DNA of 64,000 nucleotides, taken from positions 124,001 to 188,000 of the forward strand of contig CAZAFW010000001.1 in NCBI GenBank assembly GCA_964484935.1. Reading direction: 5' to 3'. Every line of letters starts with the position of its first letter. Position 1 is the first letter of the stretch. The notes below the pieces were generated by a model that saw only the letters and a list, made by a program, of their open reading frames with translations, made no database searches and was not told the DNA's origin. This stretch comes from BM714 sp964484935. GTDB taxonomy: Bacteria; Bacillota; Clostridia; Peptostreptococcales; BM714. Position numbers and translations under genes: made by a program. Shown here one piece after another: positions 50,382 through 58,541 of this stretch.

Positions 50382-50412
50382 TGCAGCGGGCAAATAGCAT
50401 CCGCTGCATTGT
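50378..50412 (-). terminator. Terminator between apt and relA
   Basis: A perfect 12-bp stem (ACAATGCAGCGG/CCGCTGCATTGT) with an 11-base loop, followed on the minus strand by TTTT. It lies 50 bases after the apt stop codon. Confidence 0.75.
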
Positions 50413-50462
50413 AACGGTTAAATGGCAACCGTTTCCTTATTGTCATTGCATATGGCAGGAAT

Positions 50463-50975
50463 TCAATATTTAACAACAGATTCAATCCTGTATTTTTCAA
50501 GCATATCCCTTCCATTTAGGAATTCCAGTTCCATGAGGAACAAAATCCCAGCAACTTGCCCACCCAGTTTTTCAACCATTTTTACGACTGAAGCAATTGT
50601 CCCTCCTGTAGCGAGCAAATCATCGACAATCAAAACCCTCTGTCCTTTTTCTATCCCGTCGACATGCATTTGCAAAACATCTGTTCCGTACTCCAGCTTA
50701 TATTCATAGTCCAATGTTTCAGCGGGCAGTTTTCCGGGTTTTCTTACGGGGACGAAGCCTTTTTTCATTTCATAGGAAATTGGAGCGCCTATCAAAAACC
50801 CTCTCGCTTCAGGCGCAACAATGACATCAAAGGATATGTCCTTGACTTTTTCAATGCATGCATCTATAGATTTCTTGTAAGCCTCACCGTCTTTCAAAAG
50901 CGTCGTAATGTCCTTGAAACTGATCCCTTCCTTGGGAAAATCCTCAATAACCCTTATTTTATCTTTCAATTCCAT
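50463..50975 (-). CDS. apt: Adenine phosphoribosyltransferase
   Basis: A 170-residue purine salvage enzyme making AMP from adenine and PRPP. It has KEGISFKDITTLL near the start, VAPEARGFLIGAPIS and the PRPP-binding VLIVDDLLATGGTIASV. I use ATG 50975, which has GGAGGA in front; longer starts overlap recJ and lack homology. It follows recJ, as in many Firmicutes (recJ-apt-relA). Confidence 0.95.
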   Translation of the reverse strand: MELKDKIRVIEDFPKEGISFKDITTLLKDGEAYKKSIDACIEKVKDISFDVIVAPEARGFLIGAPISYEMKKGFVPVRKPGKLPAETLDYEYKLEYGTDVLQMHVDGIEKGQRVLIVDDLLATGGTIASVVKMVEKLGGQVAGILFLMELEFLNGRDMLEKYRIESVVKY

Positions 50976-50991
50976 GTCTTCCTCCTCCAAA

Positions 50992-53388
50992 TCATATTCT
51001 CTGCAAATATTCATTCAAATTCTTGAACAAACCGTTTTCAAATATGTCTATTTTTTCTTCAGGAGCCTCGCACACATCATATGTTCCGTTCTTAAAATCA
51101 ATCAGCCCGCAATCCTTTAGTATCCAAAGAGATGCATTCAATTTGAGAAATGGCACTTCCACTCTTTTTTCAAGTTCCATTTGCCCTATTGGAGCGTTTT
51201 TCATTATAATCCTGTAAATATCGACAAGGTGCCTTCTGTCCGGAATCATTTCGCTTACCATACTCTCAAACGATTTTTGGTCCAAGGGTTCAGACATGTC
51301 GATGCAATCCGTTTTACATGCCATTTTATACCCGTCGAAATTGATAATTCTTTTGTAGCCTCTATCTTCAATCAAGTCATTGTCCGGTAGAACCGCTATA
51401 TGAAATCTTGCATCTTGCGCTTCCTCGTTTCCAAAATAGAAATTTTCATTAATTTTAAAATTTGTGGCAAGATGTTCTTCCATATATTGAACAAGTCTGT
51501 ACAAACCGTCCAGCGTATATACCGCCACAAGGGTTCCATCCTCAAGCAGCATGTCCGAAATTGATTTCTTTACTTTTTTTGCCCCTTCTTCACCGAAAAA
51601 ATCATCCCTTTGAAATGCTCTTTTAATGAATGCCGGAAAAGCGTCAAGATATCTTCTGCCTAAATCGCCTTTTGCGTAACATGCCGTTTCTTTAATTCTG
51701 ATGTCCTTGAGATTAAGTTGAATTGATTCGACATTCCTGAATACGTTCTTTTCAAGATTAAAAACGACATCCATATTTTGATTTCTTTTTAAAAAAGGGC
51801 TGTATTTGTCCATATTGAAGCCTATGGCGTCGAAAACCCTATTGTTTTCTGACAAAGAGGCCTTAAGATGCTTTCCATTCTTACCCACATATCTGAAACT
51901 GTCTAATTTCAAATTTCTCAAAACAAACTTTGGGCGTGGGTTTCCGCATCCGAACGGTGCCAGGAAGCCTATTTCATCAATTGTATTGAAATCGATATTT
52001 TTGGGGTCTGCCACAGAATCGACATCAATTTTCGCTTCCAGTTCGGATTCAGAGATGCTCTCCATAGCCAAAACCTCTAATTCCTTTTTGAATGAATTTA
52101 TATTGTCCTCGGCTATTGAAAAACCGGCAGCATATTTATGCCCGCCGAATTTGATGAAGTACGATCTGCATGAATCGAGCAATGCATAAAGGTCTACCAT
52201 GCCAAAAGAACGGCACGAGGCTTTGCCTATGGATTCATCAATTGCTATCATAACAACCGGCCTGTGATATTTTTCGCTTATTTTAGACGCAACTATTCCT
52301 ATTATTCCAGAATCCCAGCCCTTCTTGCCGACTACAATTATATTTTGCCCGTTTAATTTACCTTCTTCTATCAGTTCTTCGGCTTCGACTCGTATATTTT
52401 CTTCAATGGACTGTCTTTCCATATTCATATCATTCAAAAGGTTGGCCAATCTATCTGCATTGCCTGTATCCTGCGACAAAAGAAGATCCAATGCGATGTC
52501 CGCACTACCCAACCTTCCGGCTGCATTGATTCGAGGCGCCAGCATAAAGGCGATATTCCCGGCATCAACAGGTCTGTCTCCAAGTCCCGAAACATCCCTT
52601 AAAGCAATCAGGCCCGGATTCATGCTCACACTCAGCACTTCAAGGCCTTTTTTAACAATGATTCTGTTTTCATCAGTCAATGACACCACATCTGCAACCG
52701 TACCCAGTGCCGACAATTCCAGATAGGGTCCCAGATCATCTTTTTCGCCAAGAAGCGCCTGAACCAGTTTGAAAGCTATTCCAGCTCCCGCCAATTCCGT
52801 AAAGCCGAAACCGCAATCGTCCCTTTTGGGATTGACAACTGCGCAAGCTTTAGGAAAATCTGCCGGAGGCTTGTGGTGGTCTGTAACGATAACATCCATT
52901 CCAAGGCTTTTTGCGTATTCTATTTCATAATATGAGGATATTCCGCAATCCACCGTTATAATCAGTCCGCATCCCCTTTTAGATATGATTTCAACGGCCT
53001 CACTGTTTAGCCCGTATCCTTCTGTTTTTCTATCGGGTATATAGTGGATTGCTTTTCCGTATCCAATATTCCTGAAATATATCGATAATATGGCAGTAGA
53101 TGTCACTCCATCTACATCATAATCTCCATAAATACAAATGGTTTCATTTTCATTTACGGCTTTTTTTATTCTTTCAACAGCCTCATCCATGTCCTTCAGA
53201 TCAAAAGGATTCCTCATGCTGTCCATTGACGGATTCAAATAAACTTTTGCATCATTTGGCTCCGCCATATTTCTACTGCAAAGAAGGGAGGCTGTCATAT
53301 CACTTATTCCAAATGCTTTGACAAGCCTACCGACATCTGCCGGATCAGGTTTTGGCTTGATTTCCCATCTATTGCTTTTCAATATCAT
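50992..53388 (-). CDS. recJ: Single-stranded-DNA-specific exonuclease RecJ
   Basis: A 798-residue 5-prime to 3-prime exonuclease in recombination and repair. The DHH phosphoesterase motifs are present: YGDYDVDGVTSTAIL, VDCGIS, VTDHHKPPADFP, and the DHHA1 motif KFGGHKYAAGFSI. After the core (about 1-580) there is an extra C-terminal region of about 220 residues with repeats of helices, found in many clostridial RecJ proteins. Its start has no strong RBS but homology begins at once. It lies upstream of apt. Confidence 0.93.
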   Translation of the reverse strand: MILKSNRWEIKPKPDPADVGRLVKAFGISDMTASLLCSRNMAEPNDAKVYLNPSMDSMRNPFDLKDMDEAVERIKKAVNENETICIYGDYDVDGVTSTAILSIYFRNIGYGKAIHYIPDRKTEGYGLNSEAVEIISKRGCGLIITVDCGISSYYEIEYAKSLGMDVIVTDHHKPPADFPKACAVVNPKRDDCGFGFTELAGAGIAFKLVQALLGEKDDLGPYLELSALGTVADVVSLTDENRIIVKKGLEVLSVSMNPGLIALRDVSGLGDRPVDAGNIAFMLAPRINAAGRLGSADIALDLLLSQDTGNADRLANLLNDMNMERQSIEENIRVEAEELIEEGKLNGQNIIVVGKKGWDSGIIGIVASKISEKYHRPVVMIAIDESIGKASCRSFGMVDLYALLDSCRSYFIKFGGHKYAAGFSIAEDNINSFKKELEVLAMESISESELEAKIDVDSVADPKNIDFNTIDEIGFLAPFGCGNPRPKFVLRNLKLDSFRYVGKNGKHLKASLSENNRVFDAIGFNMDKYSPFLKRNQNMDVVFNLEKNVFRNVESIQLNLKDIRIKETACYAKGDLGRRYLDAFPAFIKRAFQRDDFFGEEGAKKVKKSISDMLLEDGTLVAVYTLDGLYRLVQYMEEHLATNFKINENFYFGNEEAQDARFHIAVLPDNDLIEDRGYKRIINFDGYKMACKTDCIDMSEPLDQKSFESMVSEMIPDRRHLVDIYRIIMKNAPIGQMELEKRVEVPFLKLNASLWILKDCGLIDFKNGTYDVCEAPEEKIDIFENGLFKNLNEYLQRI

Positions 53389-53403
53389 TTAAACTCCTGA
53401 CCA

Positions 53404-53775
53404 TTATTTTTTCTCCACAGCGTCTTTCCCAAGTTCCTCTTTTGCTTTTTCCGTTCTTTTGGCATCTTCTTCTTCCAATTTGGCCTTTTCTTCAGCAGCT
53501 TTGTTTTCCGCCTTTTGGTAACCCTCTATTTCTTTTTCAAGAACCTTTATTCTGCCGTTTAGTTTTCTGGTTTTCAGACCGCTCTTTAATTTGCTGAATA
53601 TGGCAAAAAGCCCCATTATAAGCGCGCCGAATGCCGCCGAAACAAGTATTACCACCGACTGGGCGACTTCCACCTTTCCAACAAAGTAGCTTATTTCTAT
53701 CATTGACGAATTTATAACTGCGAAAAGTGCAACAACTACTGCAAACAAAAGCGACAATATGAAATAAATTTGCAT
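53404..53775 (-). CDS. LapA/DUF1049 family small membrane protein
   Basis: A 123-residue protein with two transmembrane helices (about 3-23 and 40-63) and an acidic-basic coiled-coil tail (about 75-123, rich in K, E and A). The pair of helices with the SYFVGKVEVAQSVVILVSAAFGALIMGL segment fits the LapA (DUF1049) family. In other bacteria LapA affects lipopolysaccharide assembly; in Firmicutes the role is unknown. The gene has AGGAGGG in front and is followed by recJ. Confidence 0.75.
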   Translation of the reverse strand: MQIYFILSLLFAVVVALFAVINSSMIEISYFVGKVEVAQSVVILVSAAFGALIMGLFAIFSKLKSGLKTRKLNGRIKVLEKEIEGYQKAENKAAEEKAKLEEEDAKRTEKAKEELGKDAVEKK

Positions 53776-53872
53776 GGCTTTCCCTCCTGTTATTTAATAT
53801 TAATGACTTCTATATTCATACCCATTTTCCTTCAATGTCATTTAATTTTTATTATAGGTCTGAGGTGAAATT

Positions 53873-53898
53873 CAAATGGCGGCATATGCCGCCATTTG
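53873..53898. terminator. Perfect 26-bp palindrome after secF
   Basis: CAAATGGCGGCAT/ATGCCGCCATTTG is an uninterrupted inverted repeat 19 bases after the secF stop codon. There is no long T run on either strand, so it may be a weak terminator or a protein-binding site. Confidence 0.45.
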
Positions 53899-53917
53899 AT
53901 CCGTTCGATTTTGTCCG

Positions 53918-54805
53918 TTATGCGGCTTTGTAGCTGTGTTTCTTGCTTTCGTGGTTTTTCCAGATTGCCCAAACCGGGCTCGCTATGAAAATAGAAGAGT
54001 ATGTTCCTGTAAGTACTCCAGCCAAAAGCGGCAGGGCAAATTCCTTTATAGACTCCACTCCCAGCACATAAAGGCTTCCTATTACAAGCAAGGTTGTAAG
54101 CGATGTGTTCAAAGACCTTCTCAGTGTTTGCCTTATGCTTATGTCCGCTACTTCAAAATGGCTCTTTTTATTCATATACTTTATGTTTTCCCTAAGCCTG
54201 TCGAAAACTACAATTGTATCGTTTATTGAATATCCCACGATTGTAAGAATTGCCGCTATCACAGAACTGTTGACAGGTATTCTGAAAATCGAATATATTG
54301 CCATTACTATAAGCACATCGTGCATAAGGGCAATTATTGCGGAAATTCCGAATTTGTATTCAAAACGGAAAGTCACATACATAAGCATTCCGATTGACGC
54401 AAGCAATATGGAAATCAACGCCTTTTCCTTTATCTCATCCCCAATTGCAGGCCCGAACTGTTCCGTTTGTCCGAATGCAGAATCATCGATTCCGAATGCC
54501 TCTTTTGCCGAATCAAATATTTCTATCCTTTCAGCATTCGAAAGATTTACTTTTGTCTTTATTATAACTTCATGATTTTCAGATCCCGCGTGTATTATGT
54601 CCGCGTCGAGTTCGTACGGGGCAAGAACCTCCTGTATTTCCTCGACATTGAACTCTCTTCCCATATCGAATTGCATCATTGTTCCGCCTGTGAAATCGAT
54701 TCCGAAATTCAACCCGGAAGCTATGGCCACAATCAATCCGATAATGATGATTGCCGAAGAAATCCCAAACCATATCTTGTAATTTTCGCAAATTTTAAAT
54801 TTCAT
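53918..54805 (-). CDS. secF: Protein translocase subunit SecF
   Basis: A 295-residue membrane protein that helps the Sec translocon to release and pull exported proteins using ion-motive force. Six hydrophobic helices are present, with a first periplasmic loop (about 25-125). Signatures: GLNFGIDFTGGTMMQF, VGYSINDTIVVFDRLREN and SLNTSLTTLL. SecD and SecF are separate genes here, 14 bases apart. Confidence 0.95.
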   Translation of the reverse strand: MKFKICENYKIWFGISSAIIIIGLIVAIASGLNFGIDFTGGTMMQFDMGREFNVEEIQEVLAPYELDADIIHAGSENHEVIIKTKVNLSNAERIEIFDSAKEAFGIDDSAFGQTEQFGPAIGDEIKEKALISILLASIGMLMYVTFRFEYKFGISAIIALMHDVLIVMAIYSIFRIPVNSSVIAAILTIVGYSINDTIVVFDRLRENIKYMNKKSHFEVADISIRQTLRRSLNTSLTTLLVIGSLYVLGVESIKEFALPLLAGVLTGTYSSIFIASPVWAIWKNHESKKHSYKAA

Positions 54806-54819
54806 CTTTGCTCCCCTCC

Positions 54820-56073
54820 CTATGCGCCGTACATCTTGACATTTTTAGTCAAATTCATGCCCACAAAAATCCTGAGTAGCATTTTTGTAACTACAACAGC
54901 CGTGAACATGCTTGCTACAATACCTATCATAAGTGTTATTGCAAATCCTTTAATCGGACCAAGCCCGAAATAGTAAAGCACAATTGCGGCTATAAGTGTA
55001 GTCACGTTGGCATCGACAATAGTCCTCAATGCCTTTGTGAATCCCGAGTCAACAGACGCCCTTAGCGTCTTGCCATTTCTGATTTCCTCTTTTATGCGTT
55101 CAAATATTATTACATTCGCATCCACTGCCATTCCTATGGAAAGAACCATTCCCGCCACTCCGGGAAGCGTCAGTGTGGCATTCATAAATACAAGGGTGTA
55201 AAGAACAATCACAATATAGAGCATAAGGGCTATGCCCGCCACAAGTCCGGGTATCCTGTAGTAGCCAAGCATGAATATAAGCACCAGCAATAGGCCTATG
55301 AGTCCGGCCTTGGCGCTTGTATTGAGTGAATTTATTCCAAGTGTCGCCCCAATCGCCTTGGTCTGAACTTCCGTCAAATCAACCGGCAAAGCTCCTCCTC
55401 TTATCAGTGCGGCAAGATTCGAAGCTTCGTCTACAGTAAAATCTCCTACTATTATTGCAGTTCCTCCAGATATTTCACTGTCAACCCTGGGAGCTGAAAT
55501 TATTTCGTCATCGAGCACTATTGGCATCAAATTGTTTGGAGACGCCAAACTTGCCACTTCCTTGGTTCCAAGCCTGAAAGCCTCAGTACCGTCTCCGTTG
55601 AATTCAAGCGCTACGGCAGGCTTGTCCGTCTTCGGATCAAACGTCAATTCCGCATTCTTGACTTGCTCTCCTGTCAGAATGACAGTCCCATCAACCATTA
55701 CAAACTGCAGCTGAGCGGTCTTGCCTATTGCCTCTATAGCGTCCTGCGCGTCTCTGACTCCCGGAAGTTCGACTCTTATCCTTTTTGTCCCCTCTCGGAC
55801 TATGTTCGGTTCCGTCAATCCCATTGCGTCAACTCGCCTTCTTATAACTTCCTGGGTTTGATCCATTGTCCTTGCCAAAGCTTCCCCCGTTTCATCGGTT
55901 TCCGCTTCCAAGACCACATATGCTCCACCCTCGATGTCAAGTCCTAGTTTCATTGAATCGCTGATGGAACCAATCTTCAAATTCCCCGCATCGATGCCGT
56001 TTAAAGCTGTAAAAACTGCTGCAATTACAACCAAGACTACGACTATGAAAAGTGTGATGTTCTTTGTTTTCAT
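54820..56073 (-). CDS. secD: Protein translocase subunit SecD
   Basis: A 417-residue partner of SecF with six hydrophobic helices. Signatures: LGLDIEGGAYVVLEA after the first helix, IRVELPGV, and in the C-terminal half GMVLSIGMAVDANVIIFERIKEEI. The first extracytoplasmic region (about 35-245) is of the short Firmicutes type. It lies 20 bases after the gamma-carbonic anhydrase-like gene. Confidence 0.95.
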   Translation of the reverse strand: MKTKNITLFIVVVLVVIAAVFTALNGIDAGNLKIGSISDSMKLGLDIEGGAYVVLEAETDETGEALARTMDQTQEVIRRRVDAMGLTEPNIVREGTKRIRVELPGVRDAQDAIEAIGKTAQLQFVMVDGTVILTGEQVKNAELTFDPKTDKPAVALEFNGDGTEAFRLGTKEVASLASPNNLMPIVLDDEIISAPRVDSEISGGTAIIVGDFTVDEASNLAALIRGGALPVDLTEVQTKAIGATLGINSLNTSAKAGLIGLLLVLIFMLGYYRIPGLVAGIALMLYIVIVLYTLVFMNATLTLPGVAGMVLSIGMAVDANVIIFERIKEEIRNGKTLRASVDSGFTKALRTIVDANVTTLIAAIVLYYFGLGPIKGFAITLMIGIVASMFTAVVVTKMLLRIFVGMNLTKNVKMYGA

Positions 56074-56094
56074 AGCATCTTTCCTCCTTGTGTT

Positions 56095-56595
56095 TTATTT
56101 ATAATCCGACGCCAATTCTACGTAATTTTTAGCTGAAACTTCAAAATAATCCATTTCCTTTTTTGTCAGCGGTCGCACTACCTTGCCCGGCGTCCCCATG
56201 ACCATCGATCCGCTGGGAATTCTCCGGCCCGGAGGCACAAGGCTCCCGGCTCCTATTATAACATCATCCTCTATGACTGCGCCATTTAAAATAATTGCGC
56301 CCATTCCAACCAAGACTCTGTCACCTATTGTGCATGCGTGGACTATGGCGCCATGACCCACAGTCACATTCTCTCCCAATATGCATGGAAAGTCGCGCGA
56401 GATGTGCAATGTGCAATTGTCCTGTATGTTGGTTCCCTTTCCGATTTCCACATAATTCTCATCTCCTCGGACAACGGTTCCGAACCATACATTTACATCT
56501 TCCTTGAGTATCACATTACCAACGATGTCTGCTGTTTCGGATATATAGCATGAGGAATGGATTTCCGGCATTATTCCTTTGTAGCTCTTTATCAT
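56095..56595 (-). CDS. Gamma-carbonic anhydrase-like left-handed beta-helix protein
   Basis: A 166-residue hexapeptide-repeat protein of the gamma-carbonic anhydrase/YrdA/PaaY group. It shows the hallmark residues: VVRGDENYVEIGKGTNIQDNCTLHIS, with the first His, and VGHGAIVHACTIGD with the other two zinc His, followed by VGMGAIILNGAVI repeats. The catalytic Glu of true gamma carbonic anhydrases is not obvious, so the activity may differ. It is placed between the SCIFF maturase and secD, a frequent position in clostridia, but no functional link is known to me. Confidence 0.88.
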   Translation of the reverse strand: MIKSYKGIMPEIHSSCYISETADIVGNVILKEDVNVWFGTVVRGDENYVEIGKGTNIQDNCTLHISRDFPCILGENVTVGHGAIVHACTIGDRVLVGMGAIILNGAVIEDDVIIGAGSLVPPGRRIPSGSMVMGTPGKVVRPLTKKEMDYFEVSAKNYVELASDYK

Positions 56596-56605
56596 GTCTG
56601 CACCC

Positions 56606-57988
56606 CTATATGAGTTTTCTTTGTTCTATACCCTTTTCATTCAACGCCGCCTTTACGTATATTGCGCATTCGACACGCTTTTTTTCCATTTCGCAGCCCA
56701 ATTCATAGGGCTCGAAGATATTTCCGTTTGAATAGTAGGCATTTGCATGGCAGCCCCCGCCGCAATAGAATCTTGCCCAGCAGTTCCTGCATGCCTCCTT
56801 TTTATAGACATGTGCATTCTTGAAATCCAGCGGTTTCTTCAAATCTTCATAAGAATCATCAAGCGTACCCATTTCCATCGACTTTTCCCCTACGAACTGA
56901 TGACATGGATAAAGTTCTCCTTCGGGTGTTACTGCAAGATACTCTATTCCCGCACCGCATCCGGAAAGACGCTTGTATGCGCACGGTCCCTGGTTTAAAT
57001 CCACTTCAAAGTGATAGTAGTTTATCGGTTCGCCTTCCTCATGGCGCTTTATTATTTCATCGGCCAATGCTTCATATTGTTCGAAAATTACCGGAAGATG
57101 CTCTTCCTTGAGCACATACGGCTCGGTGGGTTTTGTCACAACCGGCTCAAGAGACAGGCTGTCGAAGCCGCTGTCGGCAAGAAAACGGACATCCTCCGAA
57201 AAATTCAAATTGTAAGATGTGAACGTTCCCCTAGCAAAATACAAGCGATTTTCACGCATTTTCACGAATTTCTTTAATTTATCGTAGATGTCGTCAAAAG
57301 ACCCCTTCCCGCTTGCATAATATCTCAACCTGTCATGATTCTCTTTCTTTCCGTCTATGCTCAGGACCACATTGTCCATGTTCTTGTCTAAAAATTCCAT
57401 TACCTCGTCTGTCATTAGAACACCGTTTGTAGTCAGTGTAAAACGAAAGTGCTTCCCGGTCTCTTTTTCCCTTTTTCTTCCGTAATGGACAAGTTCTTTT
57501 ACGACATCAAAATTCATCAAGGGCTCGCCTCCAAAAAAATCGACTTCCAGATTCCTTCTGTTTCCCGAATTTTCTATAAGATAGTCCAAAGCCTTTATAC
57601 CTGTTTCCAGGGACATGAGGCTTCTCTTTCCGTTGAAGTCCCCCTGGGCGGCAAAACAATACTCGCATCTGAGATTACAGTCGTGGGCGACATGAAGACA
57701 CATAGCTTTAACTACCGGTTTTGCGGCAAGCAGCGGATTTTCACCCAATATGTCGTCTGCAAAAAGTTCTTTTCCTTCTATAAGGGTATCAATTTCAACC
57801 CTTGCCTCTTCAACCGTTTTCTTGCCATGTAATTCCATGCACTTGCTGAAAGCCTCATTTTCTTTGTCCAGTCCATTTTCCGAATATGAATCAAGAAGAT
57901 CAAATGCCGCATCATCCACAACATGAACCGCTCCACTGTTTATATCTAAAACAATGTTAATTCCATTTTGTCTATACTTGTGAATCAT
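56606..57988 (-). CDS. scfB: SCIFF peptide radical SAM maturase
   Basis: A 460-residue radical SAM/SPASM enzyme that installs thioether crosslinks in the SCIFF peptide (known in Clostridium thermocellum as CteB). An N-terminal peptide-recognition (RRE-like) region (about 1-90) precedes the CxxxCxxC motif C104, C108, C111 (CNLRCEYCF), then FFGGEPLMNF. A SPASM-type domain binds two further Fe-S clusters (CGAGIEYLAVTPEGELYPC and CRNCWARFYCGGGCHANA). The ATG at 57988 follows GGAGGAAAG. It lies 59 bases downstream of the SCIFF peptide gene, with a hairpin terminator between the two. Confidence 0.95.
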   Translation of the reverse strand: MIHKYRQNGINIVLDINSGAVHVVDDAAFDLLDSYSENGLDKENEAFSKCMELHGKKTVEEARVEIDTLIEGKELFADDILGENPLLAAKPVVKAMCLHVAHDCNLRCEYCFAAQGDFNGKRSLMSLETGIKALDYLIENSGNRRNLEVDFFGGEPLMNFDVVKELVHYGRKREKETGKHFRFTLTTNGVLMTDEVMEFLDKNMDNVVLSIDGKKENHDRLRYYASGKGSFDDIYDKLKKFVKMRENRLYFARGTFTSYNLNFSEDVRFLADSGFDSLSLEPVVTKPTEPYVLKEEHLPVIFEQYEALADEIIKRHEEGEPINYYHFEVDLNQGPCAYKRLSGCGAGIEYLAVTPEGELYPCHQFVGEKSMEMGTLDDSYEDLKKPLDFKNAHVYKKEACRNCWARFYCGGGCHANAYYSNGNIFEPYELGCEMEKKRVECAIYVKAALNEKGIEQRKLI

Positions 57989-58020
57989 AGTCTTTCCTCC
58001 CACTAAATACGCAAAGAGAA

Positions 58021-58042
58021 AAAGCAGCTTTCAAGCTGCTTT
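58021..58042 (-). terminator. Attenuating terminator between scfA and scfB
   Basis: A 9-bp stem AAAGCAGCT/AGCTGCTTT with loop TTCA, and T runs on both strands. It lies five bases beyond the scfA stop codon and 33 bases before the scfB start. As the two genes act together, it probably sets a high ratio of peptide to maturase by partial read-through. Confidence 0.75.
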
Positions 58043-58047
58043 TTTGA

Positions 58048-58188
58048 TTACTTTGTGTTTTCACAAACTTGGTTTCCAACAGTGCATGAGGTTTTGCATG
58101 CCGACTGGCAAGATGTTTGACATTCTCCGCAGCCTTTGTTTTTAATTTCCTTCAATTTGCCCCTGCTGAGGGTTTTTACATGCTTCAT
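58048..58188 (-). CDS. scfA: SCIFF ranthipeptide precursor (six cysteines in forty-five residues)
   Basis: A 46-residue ribosomally made precursor peptide, too short for most gene finders. It begins MKHVKTLSRGKLKEIKNKG and ends with a Cys-rich core: two Cys in GCGEC, then TSCQSACKTSC with three, then VCENTK with the last. All six Cys and the TSCQSACKTSC core are hallmarks of SCIFF peptides, universal in Clostridia. A radical SAM maturase (next gene) forms Cys-to-Thr/other thioether links; the final role is unknown. AAAGGA lies 11 bases before the ATG. It is placed between yajC and scfB. Confidence 0.93.
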   Translation of the reverse strand: MKHVKTLSRGKLKEIKNKGCGECQTSCQSACKTSCTVGNQVCENTK

Positions 58189-58241
58189 CCGTTCATCCGT
58201 CCTTTCACAAACAATCCATTTTCAATGCCTTGATATTTTGA

Positions 58242-58508
58242 TTATTCCTCGACTGTTCCTATGGCCCATTTGCTTAGCTGGAGCTTGAGCTTGTCCGCTC
58301 CGATTTCCAATGTAAGCACTTCATCGTTGATTTTTACAATTGTTCCATTGATTCCTCCAATGGTCACAACTTTGTCGCCGACTTTCAGGTTTTCACGCAT
58401 TTTCTGAATTGCCTTGTTCTTCTTTTGTTGCGGTCTTATCATAAGAAAATACAATATTCCAATGAACAACAACGGAAACAAAAGCTGAATAGCAGATGAA
58501 TTATTCAT
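58242..58508 (-). CDS. yajC: Preprotein translocase accessory subunit YajC
   Basis: An 88-residue protein with a single N-terminal transmembrane helix (about 8-25) followed by FLMIRPQQKKNKAIQKMRENLKVGDKVVTIGGINGTIV, the YajC hallmark. It associates with SecDF in the Sec translocon. The ATG at 58508 has AAGGGGGA in front. It leads toward secD-secF, but with the SCIFF pair and the gamma-carbonic anhydrase-like gene in between. Confidence 0.95.
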   Translation of the reverse strand: MNNSSAIQLLFPLLFIGILYFLMIRPQQKKNKAIQKMRENLKVGDKVVTIGGINGTIVKINDEVLTLEIGADKLKLQLSKWAIGTVEE

Positions 58509-58541
58509 CAATACTTCCCCCTTAATTTTTTTACATGTTTT

